Assembly: GCF_000004075.3 (NCBI RefSeq)
Contig: NC_026660.2
Span: forward strand, 15,829,837 to 15,893,836
Reading direction: 5' to 3'
Source of the DNA: Cucumis sativus
Lineage: Eukaryota; Streptophyta; Magnoliopsida; Cucurbitales; Cucurbitaceae
Length of the DNA: 64,000 bases
The stretch's first letter is position 1; each line of letters begins with the position of its first letter. Below are positions 13,105 to 27,076 of this stretch, piece by piece. The translations under genes were made by a program, and so were the position numbers. The notes beneath the pieces were generated by a model. The model was not told where the DNA came from and ran no database searches. It was given only the letters and a program-made list of their open reading frames with translations.

Positions 13105-15299
13105 GCTATGGTCTTGTATTGGCCAATCCACTATATATATATATATATACACGTTTGGGGTTATTTGAGAAGTCTATATTTGGATTGAATGTTTTAGATC
13201 AAATACATGTAAAACTAAACTCATTGATTTTATTGTTGTGTTTTTTGTTTGCTTCACTATAGCATAGTAGTTTTTAGGGTTTTGGTTGACTAGCTGAGAT
13301 GGTGAATATATATCAACAGGAAAATAATTAAGTTGAGATCAAACTGGAACATTGCATTCTAAGACACCATAAACATCATTGCCACAGCTGCTATCACAAA
13401 TAACAATAGATGTGTGTCAAATAAGAGGTTATAAATAGTCATATGAAACCACTCCTAAGGAGAGAGTAGGTAATCAACAAAGGAGAAATCAAACCTACTT
13501 CTTTTATTGTGATTAGTCAAATTAGTCACTTTCTTACATTAATTTAAGTATCATAATACAGTAGATTCAATACTAGGTCGTTGCAAGAATCTCTTATGTA
13601 TGTCAATTTGAAGAATGTCATACATATCAAGAAGAAGTGAGTCAAAATTGAAATCATCCCCAAGGAGCTGTAACGAAATAAAATGCAAACGAAATTCAAA
13701 ATTTGAAATCGAAAAAACATAGAATCATTAGCAAGAAGGTGAGCATGATAAGAAGTAAATTGTGTGAAAATATATAAAGTGAAAATAGGGAAAGCAAAGA
13801 GAAGATGAATTTGGGTGGAAGCGGGCACTTAAATCTCATTGGAACAATAATAAGGGATGGCTCAATAATTAAACAAATTATTTGTCCTCTACATATAATT
13901 TTCTCCAAAAACAAAAATGATTGATGTTACGAGGAGAGAAAAGGAAAATAAAATATGATTGGAACCCACGTCTAATAGATAATTCACCCTAAGTTTTGAA
14001 ATCTAATTTCACTTAATTGAAAATTTAAAGAGAGATTTTGAATGGTTATACGAACATACTATTGCGTGATTTTTGGAATTTGGGCACAAATTAATAATTG
14101 AACTACACAAATAGAGCACGTGTGACAATTGTGTCAATTTTAAGAGCATGGGCCGTTGGGAGGGTTATGGCCCAAAATTATTGGACCTTAATAACTACAA
14201 GGCTCATAGTATTTAACGGGAACTACAAGAACCCTGGTGGAGAGATCTGTTCCTTTCTTACAACTATAACACTTTACGCTAATTTCACTTTGGTCCCTCT
14301 CCAAAAATATTTTCCTTTTCAATTAATTACAGAAATAAATTTTTTTTTTTAAATATGTTTTTTATTTAATCTCTTTTTGATATAATCGTAAAAATAAAAA
14401 ATTTAAAAATATTTGAGATAATAGGTTTTAAATTTAAATATATTTTAAAAATATTAATTTTTTTTATGTATAATAGGTTTTCAATATTTTAATGGCTAAG
14501 ACACCATAGTTTTACTCTTTTATCCTTCATTTTTCTCACATATATATATGTACTTAATTACTATGTTCATTTATTTTTCGTTTAACCAAACTTTATTTAA
14601 ATTATTGTAACATATCAGTGAAATCTAAAGCAAAATTTTGCATTTAATTTACTTTTCAAAGAGGTGACCATCTGATATTGAAAAGATTGCCACAAATGGA
14701 TATAATTTCTTTACAAAATATATCTATCTTGATTTATAAGGTATAAATACAATCCACTAAAATAAATACTATCAACTTTATAATTTTCTTTTCTGAAAAG
14801 GAAAAACTATATTATTGTTATCAATTAAAGTCTTTCAAGTATTAGTTCAAATTAAAACTAATGTTAATATTCTATGAACAATTATTTTTATAGATATATA
14901 CACAGCATTGCCAAAATAAAATTGATTAATGAAATATGCAACACATGATTCTATAAAAACTGAAATTATATTAAACTAATATATAAATTAGCAGAAGATC
15001 ATAAATGGGTATTGTTGGAATAATAAACATTTTAAGATATTATCACACAAAGATCCTTCAAAACAAACACAAATATTCCAAATATTATAAAACATTCTAA
15101 CTAATTTTCTTTAGAAAAATTAAAATCATGATAGCAAAATGAGTGCATACTAGTTTATTTTTATCTTTTATTTTATTATATTTATAAATATTTTCAAAAA
15201 ATTTATCATTTAAAACAACTTTTCTTAATCGAAATATATATTAAAATTCATAAATTTGAATAGGTCTAAAAATTGACACTTGAAATCTTTTTTTCTTTT

Positions 15300-15323
15300 A
15301 TATATATATATATATATATATAT
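15300..15323. repeat. TA dinucleotide microsatellite
   Basis: About 12 uninterrupted TA units in spacer. Confidence 0.85.
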
Positions 15324-17644
15324 TGCCATTTATTTTGTCTTTTTGAGTTCAACCACTTGTGAGAATGATGAATTCAAATCCTATAGCTTAGGCAAATGCG
15401 TGTACTTTAATCATATATCAATAGTAAGTCACAATTGTATACTTATCTTATCTTAGTTTGAATAATATTGAGAAACTTAAATGAAATGAGTAGTAAATGT
15501 ATTATATATATGGAATAAACCCCCACGTCTAGGATTAATATAACTTTTAGCATAGAGAATATGATATACATAAATATATAGGGAAATTTGGGACGTAATG
15601 TATGAATGTGAAGGGAAGCATATTAAAAGTAGAAAAGAAAGAGACAGACTTTACAAATTTAGGTCAAAACTATCACAGAAATAGGAAAGAAAATAAACTA
15701 TTGCCAAACAATGTCCCCAAAACTAAAAGTTAGGGTTTATTCAAAACAGGTATATATAAACAACCTAACTTTACAAGAAAAGAAAGTATTCAAATTTCAA
15801 AGCTAAATCAAGAAAAAAGATTCTTATAAATATAGGAAACAACTTTATATCCTAAATGACAAAATCTCTATACCATCTCCAAATTGTACTTAAATTAGGC
15901 CAAGATGTTGATTAGAAGTTATGGTGAAAAGTCGAGAATAACCCTAATTGGGTTCAACAATTATATCAATGTTATGACATTGAGGATTCAAACGTTTGAC
16001 TTCTTGACTGTGTTGTGAAAGAAAAAAGAAATTTTATAAAAATAAAGAGAACTCGTGTAGCGAGAAGGTTTCTATTTTTACTAGAAAAAGAAATTAATAA
16101 TTAACATCGGTTCCATTGTTGTTAACTTGATGTATAGTTACATTAACTAATTGAAAACCCCATGAGCCAACCCAACTATATTTGTAAACATGTTCTAAGG
16201 GCATTTAATGAAACTCAATTCAAACACACACAGCTTGAAGTATCATTAATTAATGCTTTCAATTGGTAAAGTTTGAGGGGAATTGAATAATCTAAATTCA
16301 TTTGATATATAACTTGAGGTCTCATAAATGAAGTTTATGAGTTGGCATTTAATGCAAATTCAAGTACGAAACTCTTTAACATATATAAAACTAGAATGAA
16401 ACTCATAAACTCCGTTATTCCGTTACTGTGATTCTCGATCATAATTGCTTTATAAAATTACTCAACTGAGGTACACGTTTGTTGATCTTAACAGAAAAAA
16501 TCCTTCTATAGTTATAAGATTTTGTACATCACACTCTTATTGATTTATAGGGTTAGAGATTTATTTCAATTTTTTAGTACAAGGTAGTGTAGAAGATTTA
16601 AACTTGAAATTTCCTGGTTTTCAATACACACATTCATGTATGAATTGAGCTAGGTTTTTGATGGTTAGATCTATTTGAAATTGGTATCCCAACAAACTGA
16701 CTATGTATTTTAAAGATAATTATGTTGTTACGTAGGGCAACGAGCATCCTTATAAAATTATTGAACGAGACCCCTTTTGGATAACTATTTGATGTTCAAA
16801 TGAAATAATTTAGTCATTATCACGTTGGATCATACAAATGTTTTTAATCCAAAACCATACATACCAGTACACATTTACACAAACATGCACGAATATTGTT
16901 GTTAACTCTATTATTTCTAAATATGATAAAAAAAAATTACATAGTTTTTCATTTATTTTCGTTTACTATATCTAACAAACGGGCCTTAGCTTATACAAAC
17001 TTTGAAGACATGGTTCTTATGTACTTAATTACCATCGAATTCTCATGTCAAACCATACCATCGACCTTTGGAAATATAATTAATGTCATCATCTTTCAAG
17101 TTATATTAGATGGAATATAAAAGGTACCATTCAAGTATTATTGTTTGCATGAAAAGCATGTTGAAATTAGTGGTTTGCAGATGGGAACTCAATATAAGTT
17201 TGTGGATCGGAGAGGAGAGAAAAGTTTGGAGGGAGATTGAATTTTATACAAAAATGGAAAGAAGAGTGAGTGAGCTAAGGTCTTCCTTTTATGCTAAACA
17301 CAATATATATACTTTGGGGCTCATGAAAAATGTGTATTTTTGCTTTACAACTACAAAGTCAAGTTGATATAAAATGAAATATATATATATCAAAGGAAAA
17401 TAAATAAATAAATAAAATAGTGGGTTTTTATTTAGTTGGCAATGCAAAAAGGAAAAAGGAAAATATAAAATATAAAAACAAAGAAAAGAAAAGGAAAAAG
17501 GAAAGAGTTTTTGTAAGAAATAGGGTTTTGGTTGCTTTAATGGGAAGGAAAGTGAAGGAAGAAGAGAGCTTAAATTTAGGTTAATGTCAATTCAGTCACA
17601 TGCTTTTGTGCCCTCAAAAGATCCTTTTTCCACATGTTAATCTG

Positions 17645-17669
17645 CCCCCCCCCCCCCCCCCCCCCCCCC
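17645..17669. repeat. Homopolymer C tract (25 nt)
   Basis: Twenty-five consecutive C residues, then T and CC, inside otherwise AT-rich DNA. The complementary G run can form quadruplexes, and the C run an i-motif. The exact length may be affected by sequencing or assembly error. Confidence 0.9.
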
Positions 17670-20600
17670 TCCATATTTTTTTCTTTCAAAAAATAAATTC
17701 TTTTACGTTTTAATTTATTTGCTAGCACTCGTACTTTAATCTCTCGTTTCACTTTTTCCTTCGTTTTCCTATTTTATTTGAAAATAACTATTCTTCAACA
17801 TCTATTTTTGACAACTTATTCATGTACTCATAAATGACATGGGTGTTTTTATTTGGAAAAAAATTTAACTAATTTAGTTTCAAACTATAGTTTTTTTTGG
17901 GTTGAAATGATAGGATTTGGAATAATTATTTAACTCATTAATTATAAAAAGTACAATTAAAACAATTTTCATGATTTACAAAATAGACAATATATAATGA
18001 ATATAAATATAGTAATTAAAATATAATTGGAATTATTTCTATATTATAATATATGTCGGAATATAATTATATATATAATATGATTGTTAGTAATATATAT
18101 AGACAAATGAAGAAGTGGACCAATGTTGTTGAAGCTTTTGTTGGGTACAAAAGCACTCTCGAAATTTCAATATATAGCAAAGCTAACTAAGATTTTCACC
18201 CCTAATAATGTTCATCCACTTTAGCTAATTGACATCATTGAAAGCAATGTTGTTAATAGTTCAATAATGAAGATTAATTTGGATAAGTGATTTGACTTTG
18301 TAGGGATTTGACACTTTCTTTATGGACCCATTTCAAATTAACTTCATACCTAACTATTTTCTAATCATACTCATATATACCAAAGTCCAAAACTACATAG
18401 GCTTATAATAATAATATATATACATAAACAATTCATCAAATATATTTTTGGTCACCAAAATAAATAAATAAATTATATAATCCTCCTTTTACCAACAAAA
18501 ACTTTAATTAGGTCATGTCATGATTATCAAGATATTAGATCGGATACGTCGATATCTTTTCATATGAGTGAATCCACATTTTCATTATATGGTAAAAATA
18601 ATACTAAAACATAAGAGAGAAAAAACCTACATATATATCGCTAACGTGGTTCTATTCTTAGAAATAATAAACATTTGTACGTATTAAAAGTATAAAATGT
18701 TTCATTTTTAATTTAAAATTTAAAATATCATCAAAAGTTAGATATATATTTATGGACGTTTTCATCAAATTAAAACTATGCATTTTCATTGGATTATAGA
18801 GGATAATTTTAAATTGATTAAAATAGTACGTTCGATTCTTAATTGCCTTATTCAATACGTGTACTTTCAATTATCCAATTTTAGTTCCTATACTTTCAAT
18901 AAATCTTAAATTTAGTCTTTATTGTTAGTTTAAATTTAGTTTATTCTATCATTTCCGTTATTTAACTAATTTTTTTAAAAAATCAATAGATTAAATTTAA
19001 GACTTAAAGTATAATAACCAAAATTAAACAATTGAAAATGTATATTACACAGCTCATATAACAGTTGAAAGTAAAGAAAAAAAGAGGAGGAAAAGTTAGT
19101 GTTTTTTCTTCCTCGTTTATCGAGATATAGAATTAAAGCATGGAATAGAAAATAATTAAACCTTTAAGCTCAAAGTTGAATGTAGAATTAGTGAGGAGGA
19201 ATAGGTTGTTTTAGGTATAAAAGGGTAGTTATTTGGATGGTTAAATAATAATAGGATAGGTGAAAGGGTTTAAATGATATGAATCTTCATTTTTTGACTA
19301 AAAATGAAAATTGTTTTAGTTAGGTGAGTGTGTCATGCAAGAGGAGTACCAAGCAATGTGGACAATCTCTTTTGGATTATATTTTTCTTTAGGGCTTCAA
19401 ATAGGAATGAATTGAAAAGGTTGACTATAAAACACACTCAATAACAAAAATGGATTCAATATTAAAAGGAAAATGTGTGCAATTCCATGGCCCCCCATTA
19501 AGGGGATTATTCATTTACCCCTAAGATCTACAAAATCTCTTTGCTTTTGACTAATGAATTGTCTGTGGTTTCTTAGCTACCTATTAAAACTTAAATCCCT
19601 ATTCATCTTCATCTCTATTTTATTCATTTTTATATCCTTATAATTTCTCATGCAAAAATATTATTTCATGTGTCACTTCTTTATGTTTGATTAATACCTA
19701 GCAATATAAGGTGGCAAGTGAATGATACTGCCTCTACCTAGAAATAAGACTATTATTATGTGAAGAACTATTTAAAAATAAAATAAAATGGTTAGGACTT
19801 TGAAATAGTTATTTATGATTTAGATTACAAAATCATGTAATAATAATGGATTGTTTCAATTAGATAAGTTTCAATATCATGGACTTTTGAATGATCTTAA
19901 CTTGCACGTATTATTATTTAATCATGAATTTGTCTTTTTCAAAATTATTTTATCAATTCAAGTTAAAGATCTCTTTTTGATAAATTCCATATACATATAT
20001 ATTGCTTTTCAAGACAAAATTTGAACATTTTCCTCAAAGGATCTTTAGCATTTCCTTGTTCCATATCTAAACTAATTAAAGTTTTGTGTTTTTCTACTAA
20101 AGTTTTTTACCTCAAACTTTTTCTTTTTGTTTTCTTCCTTCAATTTTCAGTGACAAAAAAAGTTTACAAAAACAAACTCAACAGTGGAAAAAAAAGAAAA
20201 AGAAAAGGAAAACCAACAATCCGTTAATTCCTTTCAATATATCAAAACATATAGTTTGAATGATTTCAAGTACTTTACTACAACAAATCTTAACGTCAAC
20301 CAACCGTACCTATATTCATACACACAACTCACAAAATTCTCTCGCAAACAAAAATAACAACAAACCCTTTTCCAAAAACCCAATTAAATTCTAAGTCCTT
20401 CTTATGTATACTCTAATCCATAAAATATATATATATACATATTATTTATTTGTTTCTCGTTTTTCATTTCTTGTCACAAAATAAACCCTAATCCTTCATC
20501 ACTCTTCTTCTTCTTCATCCTTTTCACCTTGAATTTCAAAACCAAAAGGAGGGAAAGGAAAAAGTTAATGAGATCAATATATATATATATATATTATATA

Positions 20601-23600
20601 TATTATATAGTTTTAGATGAAAAGATTTGTAATATTGAAAATGAATGAATGAATTAAAAGAAATGGAGTTTGTCACTGATTTTGGGAGAAGGAAAAAAAG
20701 GTGTCGGTGGTTTGAGTTTCTTCGGTTTTCTCATTCGGTGCTTCACACTTTGGGACCAAACAAAATGCCATTTTAACTTATTATTAATTAATAATATTTA
20801 TTCAAAATTATTTTTTTAATTTTATAAAAAAAATCCATTACAATGAGAAAATAGTTCAATTTAAAAAAAGAAAATAGGAAGATTGTGACAGTTGGATACG
20901 CTGTCGTTTCCACCAACTAATATATATATATAGAGAGAGAGATATAGATATAGATATATAGTTTTGTATATCACTAATTTTTTTTTTATATTTTTAATTA
21001 ACTAAGAAGTAAGGTAAGAAATCCCATCTCTTAATGGAAAGACATGTTATGAAGAAGTGATGGAATGCAATTTTTGATAGACAAGATTATCCAAAGTGGG
21101 TGTAATAATTATTGATGTTTGTTTAACCTAGGTTTCATGCACATGGATGGTCTTCTCTATGTGTGACATCCCAAAAAATAAAAAATAAAATAGCGTTTCA
21201 ATAGTTTCAACATTTTTTTGTACTTTAATTTTTATTAGAAGAGTTTTTTAATGAGAAAAAAAAAAAACTTAAGGTTATACTTGTTGTTTGATTCATCCAA
21301 CTCCAGCATATATATTGTTAATATGGAATGAGTTTTATAAAATTTGTCTTATTGATTTCATATGAAATACTTCTAAAAGTAATCAATAAGATTGCTGTAT
21401 ATGGGTAGTAGAGTATATTGTTTGTTTGTTTTTATTTTATTTTATTTTATTTTAGCAATTGACATGTCAATATATAAAATAATGAAGATATCAAATTCAA
21501 TTGTTATATATATTTGTGTGTCAATTTAAATGTAGTGTATTGTTTTTTTTCTAAAGAGAGAGAATAATGTTTGTCCAATGAGTAATTAATTATGATGCAT
21601 TAATGAAAAGAAGATATTTAAGGATCATAGGAGAGTTGTTAAATGATTAATTGGTGGAAAAATAATTATTGTGGGAGCATTTTTAATTTGGTATGATAAT
21701 AAGAGGCAATATTTGATTGCTCTAAAAGGACGTTAGTTTAAGTGAGAAACTTAAGCAATCAATATCTATATAATATATTAAAAAAAAAAAAGGCATTTAA
21801 ATTAAGTAAATCAACATTCTTTTCTATTTAAATCAACTTTAGACTTCAAATATATATATAACAAGTGGTAATAGAAAAGCAAGGGAACCCTTTTCTTTTT
21901 TTTCTTTTGCAAAAACAAAAAAAGAAATTGAAAATGTAAACGAGGGAAGGGACTTTTTTTACCGTTTGATTACGCCTAGAAGAATTCCAAGGGCAACCCC
22001 TTTTGACCCTAACAAAAGAAAGCAATTCCTATTACTTATCTCTCTACTTCTTCACCAGCCCCCCCTCCCACGCCCTGAAATGTCATATTGTCGTGCCCGT
22101 GGAGTTTAAATACGTCACCCTTGATTGAAAAAGGACGATTGTTTGATGTCCCTACAACAAACAACTCGTGTGATTATTGTATTCAAATTAGCAGTTGATA
22201 TATAGAGAGAGTTAGAGAACTCATAACTTTATACACAACGACTCAATTAGTATTTGTCAAAACGATCACAATTAAATCAAAGGACATTTGTATATGGTGA
22301 GGAAAATGAAGTTTGTGGTCCATATATATATATATATCCTTTGCGTCCGGTGACAAGAAAGTTAAGTATGAAAGTATGATATTGGTAACATTAAATTGGT
22401 TTGATAAAAGTGGAAAACTAGTGAAAGAGATAGAGATGATAAAGAAAGGTATATGAATGGAAAATACAATGACATCCACAGAATTGGGTGTTGAAAATTA
22501 CCTTAGAATGGCTGTACATAAAGCACTAACTTTGTAAGGTTTAAACAGCATGTGGTAATGTAATGTATTGTATTGTGACAAAGTTTATAAATTGACTGTT
22601 GATTAATATGTATAACCAAACTTTTGGCTGCCCCTTCTAAAATTAATAAAAATGATAAAAATACCAAACATTTGGCAAGAAATTAAATTGCATAAGAGCA
22701 ATCAATTGCCCATTTCTAGAGCTTTAGTAGTAGTGGTGGTAGTAGGCAGCTGCTTCATTTACAATATGCTGTTTTCTTTTGAAAGTTGCAACTCAAGACT
22801 TCATATTTAAAAGCTCTCCACTTTCTATTATTATTATTGTTTGTTTTTTCTTTTTTGCTTTCTTTCTCCTTTTAGTGTGTGAGTGAGATGTTTTCACCCA
22901 TAAAATGAAAATATCTATGTTTGTTTAAATTATTATAACTTTAAAAGCTATCACTATTCTTTTAATCAACAAAATCATGCATCCATCCAACCAAATATCA
23001 TATAATACGACCTTATATAGTCTCTTAATAACCACTACATTTCTTTTAGCATTATATGTGTAAACTAAACTTATAATTAAGTACTATCAAATCAAATAAT
23101 GTTTACATATATCATTTATTTATAATAGATGTCTCAACTATTTTATAACATTTGGGTGTCAAAGAAATTCGTATTTCCTTAATAGGTGGTAATCATAAAT
23201 TGAACACATGATCTCTTAATTAATTTTTTTCACCTTTGAGCCAGCATATAAATGAGTAAATTGTTCGTCACATTTCTAAAATCGACTGACAATAAAAAAA
23301 TAACTTACTCATATTTTAAAAGACGTGAGATACCTTCTTTCGATGTACTTTCCTTAATATGTCCCATCAGGAAGCTATATATCAATCTATAGGTTTACCA
23401 TTTTTAGGTTGGAATTAAACTAACTTTTACTTTTCCTTTCATCCACTACCATATCAATAATGTATTTTTTTTTTTCCAACTAATCCTAGAAATCAACGGT
23501 TGGCTCAAATGAACCTATTTTTATAGAACAAATGAAACTTTTTTCATCTCACTATATTACGATAATAATAAATAAATATATATCTATATCTATATATATA

Positions 23601-25296
23601 TATATATAAGCCTATGGAAAGATAACCCTTTTAACAGTATAATTCACAAAAACCACCAATCCTTTGAACCGTATAAACATATAATATATATATATATATT
23701 AGAAAATGATAATATTGCGTGAGACAAAGTAAGAGAAATTATGGGATAATTATGAAACAAAAAATCTATGAAACTATGAAAAATCAATTTGTTTTCCCAC
23801 GTGATCAAAGAGAAATCAAGATATTTAAAGGGAAAAAAAAAAGAAGTTATAATATAAGCATGATCCTTTTAACAAAGAGTGGAGTGGATATGTTTCGTTT
23901 AATTTTGGAAAATGCCAAAGTTCTATATAAATAAAAAGGTAAAATTTTATGCTATTTTCAACTTTATCACATGGTTTAAACAAGAAATACATGTTCTATA
24001 CGAAACAAGCAAATTACACCCCACATTAAACTTAGTGCAAACTTTGTCCATAAAAGGAGAGCCTCTATGGAATATTTTTTGTTGGCAATTTTAGTTATTA
24101 CTAGTTTCATTTTATGGACTTCTATTTTTTCTTTCTTTTCTTCAATGCCACCATCTATATAATACCTACGTTCATCGGTAAACATACAAAGTTTCTTTCT
24201 TTCTTTCTTTTCTTTTTATATGGGTGGCTCATTCAATCCAAGACACATTTATGATTAATGACATGTCTCTCACAAATGTATGAAATTCCACCTTCTACCT
24301 GCACAAAAGCGCACTACCGCACTAGAGATGGTCATGACTCATGTCTGTTGTAGCTCTCATCTGTTGTCCATCCATATTGCAATAAAAAAAATTCTATTGT
24401 GTTTTCCCTATTTTTCTCATGGTTAGTCTCTTTTTCTTTTCTTTGGTGAAAAATAAAAATTGTAATAGAAAACCATCATGTTAGGGTTACACATGGTCAT
24501 CATCATTTTTCTCATAGTTTGTTGTGTTTTTCTTAATCACGATAGAGCGTTTATAGCAGTGCTATAATAGATATAGTCATCCCTAGTGTGATACATTGTA
24601 AAATGCAGTCTTCACGTAAGCAATTTCATATGTTTGTAAGCTGCAAATCATTAATCACGAAGACACCTCTAAATATGTCGTCATGTGTACCAAAAGGAAA
24701 GGGAAAAAGTAAAAACAACAACAATAACAAAGTTTGATGAATTAGCAAACCTACAGCCTAAATTTGTAACTAAAAAAATAAAAAAAAAAACCACCTACAA
24801 AATATACAATCAACTTATGGACCTTATACAAATGACTTTATACATGAGTTGGACATCTTCTAAAAATTTCATGACATGATATACATCTACAACATGTTAA
24901 CGCAATTTTATCATTTAGAATAACAAGATACACAATTAAAAATTTAAGTTAGTATTTAGTTTTAAATTCTTGCATTAGCTTAGAAACAACAATACCACTA
25001 ATATCACTAGCAAGCTCAAAGTAAACAATATCATATAATAAGAAGAATATATATAGATCAATTGTTGAGTACACCAAAAAAAATCAAGTTTGATTCATAT
25101 GAAAAAGAAGAAGAATAAAATGAAACGTTTGAGTAATATTCTCCTAGTATATGAAAATCATGAAATGAAAAACTTTTATGGGGGTGGGGAGGCAAGCAAA
25201 ACTAAAGAAGGGGCTTTATGCATTTTAAAGGAGAGAGAATATGTCACATAAACGCATATAAAAGAGACCCCCACCAATTGGTCCAATTCCCATCTC

Positions 25297-25302
25297 TATA
25301 AA
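25297..25302 (+). promoter_or_regulatory. TATA box of the MATE gene
   Basis: TATAAA, 132 bp upstream of the predicted ATG, preceded by CCAAT at about 25273 and 25284. This gives a 5' UTR of about 100 bp that contains a CT-rich tract (25346-25380). Confidence 0.6.
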
Positions 25303-25433
25303 TTAAAATCTTTTCCTTGCATGCCCAACACTCACTTTGCTTTCTCCCTTCTCTCTCTCTCTTTTCTTTTTTTTCTCTCTTTCCTAAGCCACAGGGGAAA
25401 AAGAAACAGCAAGGGGTAAAGGAAGGGGAAAAT

Positions 25434-27076
25434 ATGCTTGCAGAAGAGAAGTCCCAAAAGTACCCGACAATGCCAGAGGTACGAAAAAAAAAAAACCTTG
25501 TAGAGAGAATAATAGCACTATATATTTATTGTTAATGGCGTACCTGTTTGTTTGCTAACTTGATGGAGTTTCCTCTCCTTTTTTGAAGGTCCTTGACGAG
25601 CTGAAGCAAATGGCTGACATTGGCTTCCCTGTTTTGGCAATGGGTTTAGTGGGATATCTCAAAAATATGATCTCTGTTATTTGCATGGGTAGACTTGGAA
25701 CTCTCCATCTTGCTGCTGGTTCTTTGGCTATTGGTTTCACTAATATCACTGGCTATTCAGTTCTCTCGGGCTTGGCTATGGGCATGGAGCCACTCTGTAG
25801 TCAGGCTTTTGGTTCTCATAATTCTTCCATTGCGTTTCTCACTTTGCAAAGAACGGTTCTTATTTTGCTTTTTGCAACTATTCCCATCGGATTTCTTTGG
25901 CTAAATTTGGAGCCTCTCATGTTGGTTTTAAATCAGAACCAAGAAATCACTAGAATTGCAGCTGTTTATTGCCGTTTTGCAGTCCCTGATTTGATATTGA
26001 ATAGCCTTCTACACCCTTTGCGTATTTACCTTAGAAACAAAGGCACCACGTGGCTTGTTATGTGGTGCAATTTGCTGGCTATTCTCCTACATGTTCCTAT
26101 TGCCATTTTCTTTACTTTTCCTCTTGATCTCGGAATCAGAGGGATTGCTATCTCCAATTTTTTAGCTAACTTCAATACCCTTTTCTTCCTTTTACTCTAT
26201 TTGATATTCACTACTCGTAGTAGAATCTTTTCCTCCTCTTCCAAGGAGGCTAATCTGCTTATGCCGCTGAAAAGCAGCACAGTTGTTAGCACCGTCACAG
26301 TCGGGGAAGAATGGGGAATGCTGATCAAGTTGGCTATTCCTAGCTGCCTTGGTGTTTGCTTGGAATGGTGGTGGTATGAGTTCATGACCATTCTCACTGG
26401 CTACCTCTATAACCCGCGGATTGCACTCGCGACTTCAGGCATTGTAATCCAAACAACTTCGCTAATGTACACATTACCAATGGCTCTCAGTGCTGCCGTC
26501 TCGACCAGAGTCGGTCACGAGCTCGGTGCTGGCCGGCCTAGAAAGGCGCGACTGGCGGCTGTGGTGGCAATTGGATTGGCCTTGGTGGGCTCATTGATGG
26601 GGCTCTCATTGACCACTGTTGGCAGAAGGGCATGGGGAAGAGTTTTCACAAAAGATGAGGAAATTCTAGAGCTGACAATGGCGGTTCTGCCCATAATCGG
26701 GCTGTGCGAGCTAGCAAATTGTCCACAAACAACGAGTTGCGGAATTCTGAGGGGAAGTGCAAGGCCGGTGATCGGAGCAGGGATAAACTTCTGTTCATTT
26801 TACATGGTGGGGGCGCCGGTGGCAGTCTTGTCGGCGTTTGTTTGGAAGTTTGGGTTTCAGGGTCTTTGCTACGGGCTTCTGGCAGCTCAGATGGCATGTG
26901 TGGTCTCAATCTTAATAGTGGTCTTCAACACAGATTGGGAAATGGAGTCAATCAAAGCCGAAGACTTGGTAGGCAAAAACACCAATAACAACTTTGCACA
27001 TGCAATCCACACAGCCATACGTGAAGAAGGTCCTGAATTTCTCAAAGAATCACCTGTTCAAAAACAAGATACATAA
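25434..27076 (+). CDS. MATE/DETOXIFICATION (DTX) efflux transporter
   Basis: Two exons: 25434-25478, encoding 15 residues that end TMPE, and 25589-27076. The 110-bp GT-AG intron is phase 0; the protein is 510 aa, a normal plant MATE length. It should be a twelve-helix H+/Na+-coupled antiporter moving organic solutes or hormones across the plasma membrane, vacuole or endosomes. Exon 2 carries the MATE hallmarks: LSGLAMGMEPLCSQAFGS in the first half, CLEWWWYEFM from Cys272, and SAAVSTRVGHELGAGRPRKA further on. The WWWYE variant and the overall pattern fit the Arabidopsis DTX48-56 (ABS3-type) clade better than the flavonoid or citrate MATEs; that is my recollection, and the substrate is not deducible. 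The ATG of exon 1 was chosen because exon 2 has no ATG until well into the first helix region and the splice sites are consensus. Antisense ORFs here are shadows. Confidence 0.93.

Larger units (their letters stand above)
11721..25433. other. Gene-poor spacer, 13.7 kb
   Basis: No supportable gene. Simple repeats include an imperfect 24-bp tandem pair (about 12366-12415), a 20-bp T run, TA runs near 13131-13150 and 15300-15323, a 25-C run, a TTTTA run near 21431-21455 and AT runs near 20577-20600 and 23580-23610. ORFs of 60-94 codons occur on both strands, but they are low-complexity (Phe/Leu/Ile/Lys/Asn) and carry no motif. Around 20460-20560 a CTT-rich stretch with an AACCCTAA telobox resembles a 5' UTR, but only a 37-codon ORF follows (start about 20662). 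Confidence 0.55.

Noticed and set aside
11721-25433. Possible plant micro-RNA precursor
   Set aside because: I scanned by eye for common conserved families (156, 159, 160, 164, 166, 167, 171, 172, 319, 390, 393-396) and found none. Novel or lineage-specific ones cannot be excluded without folding software.
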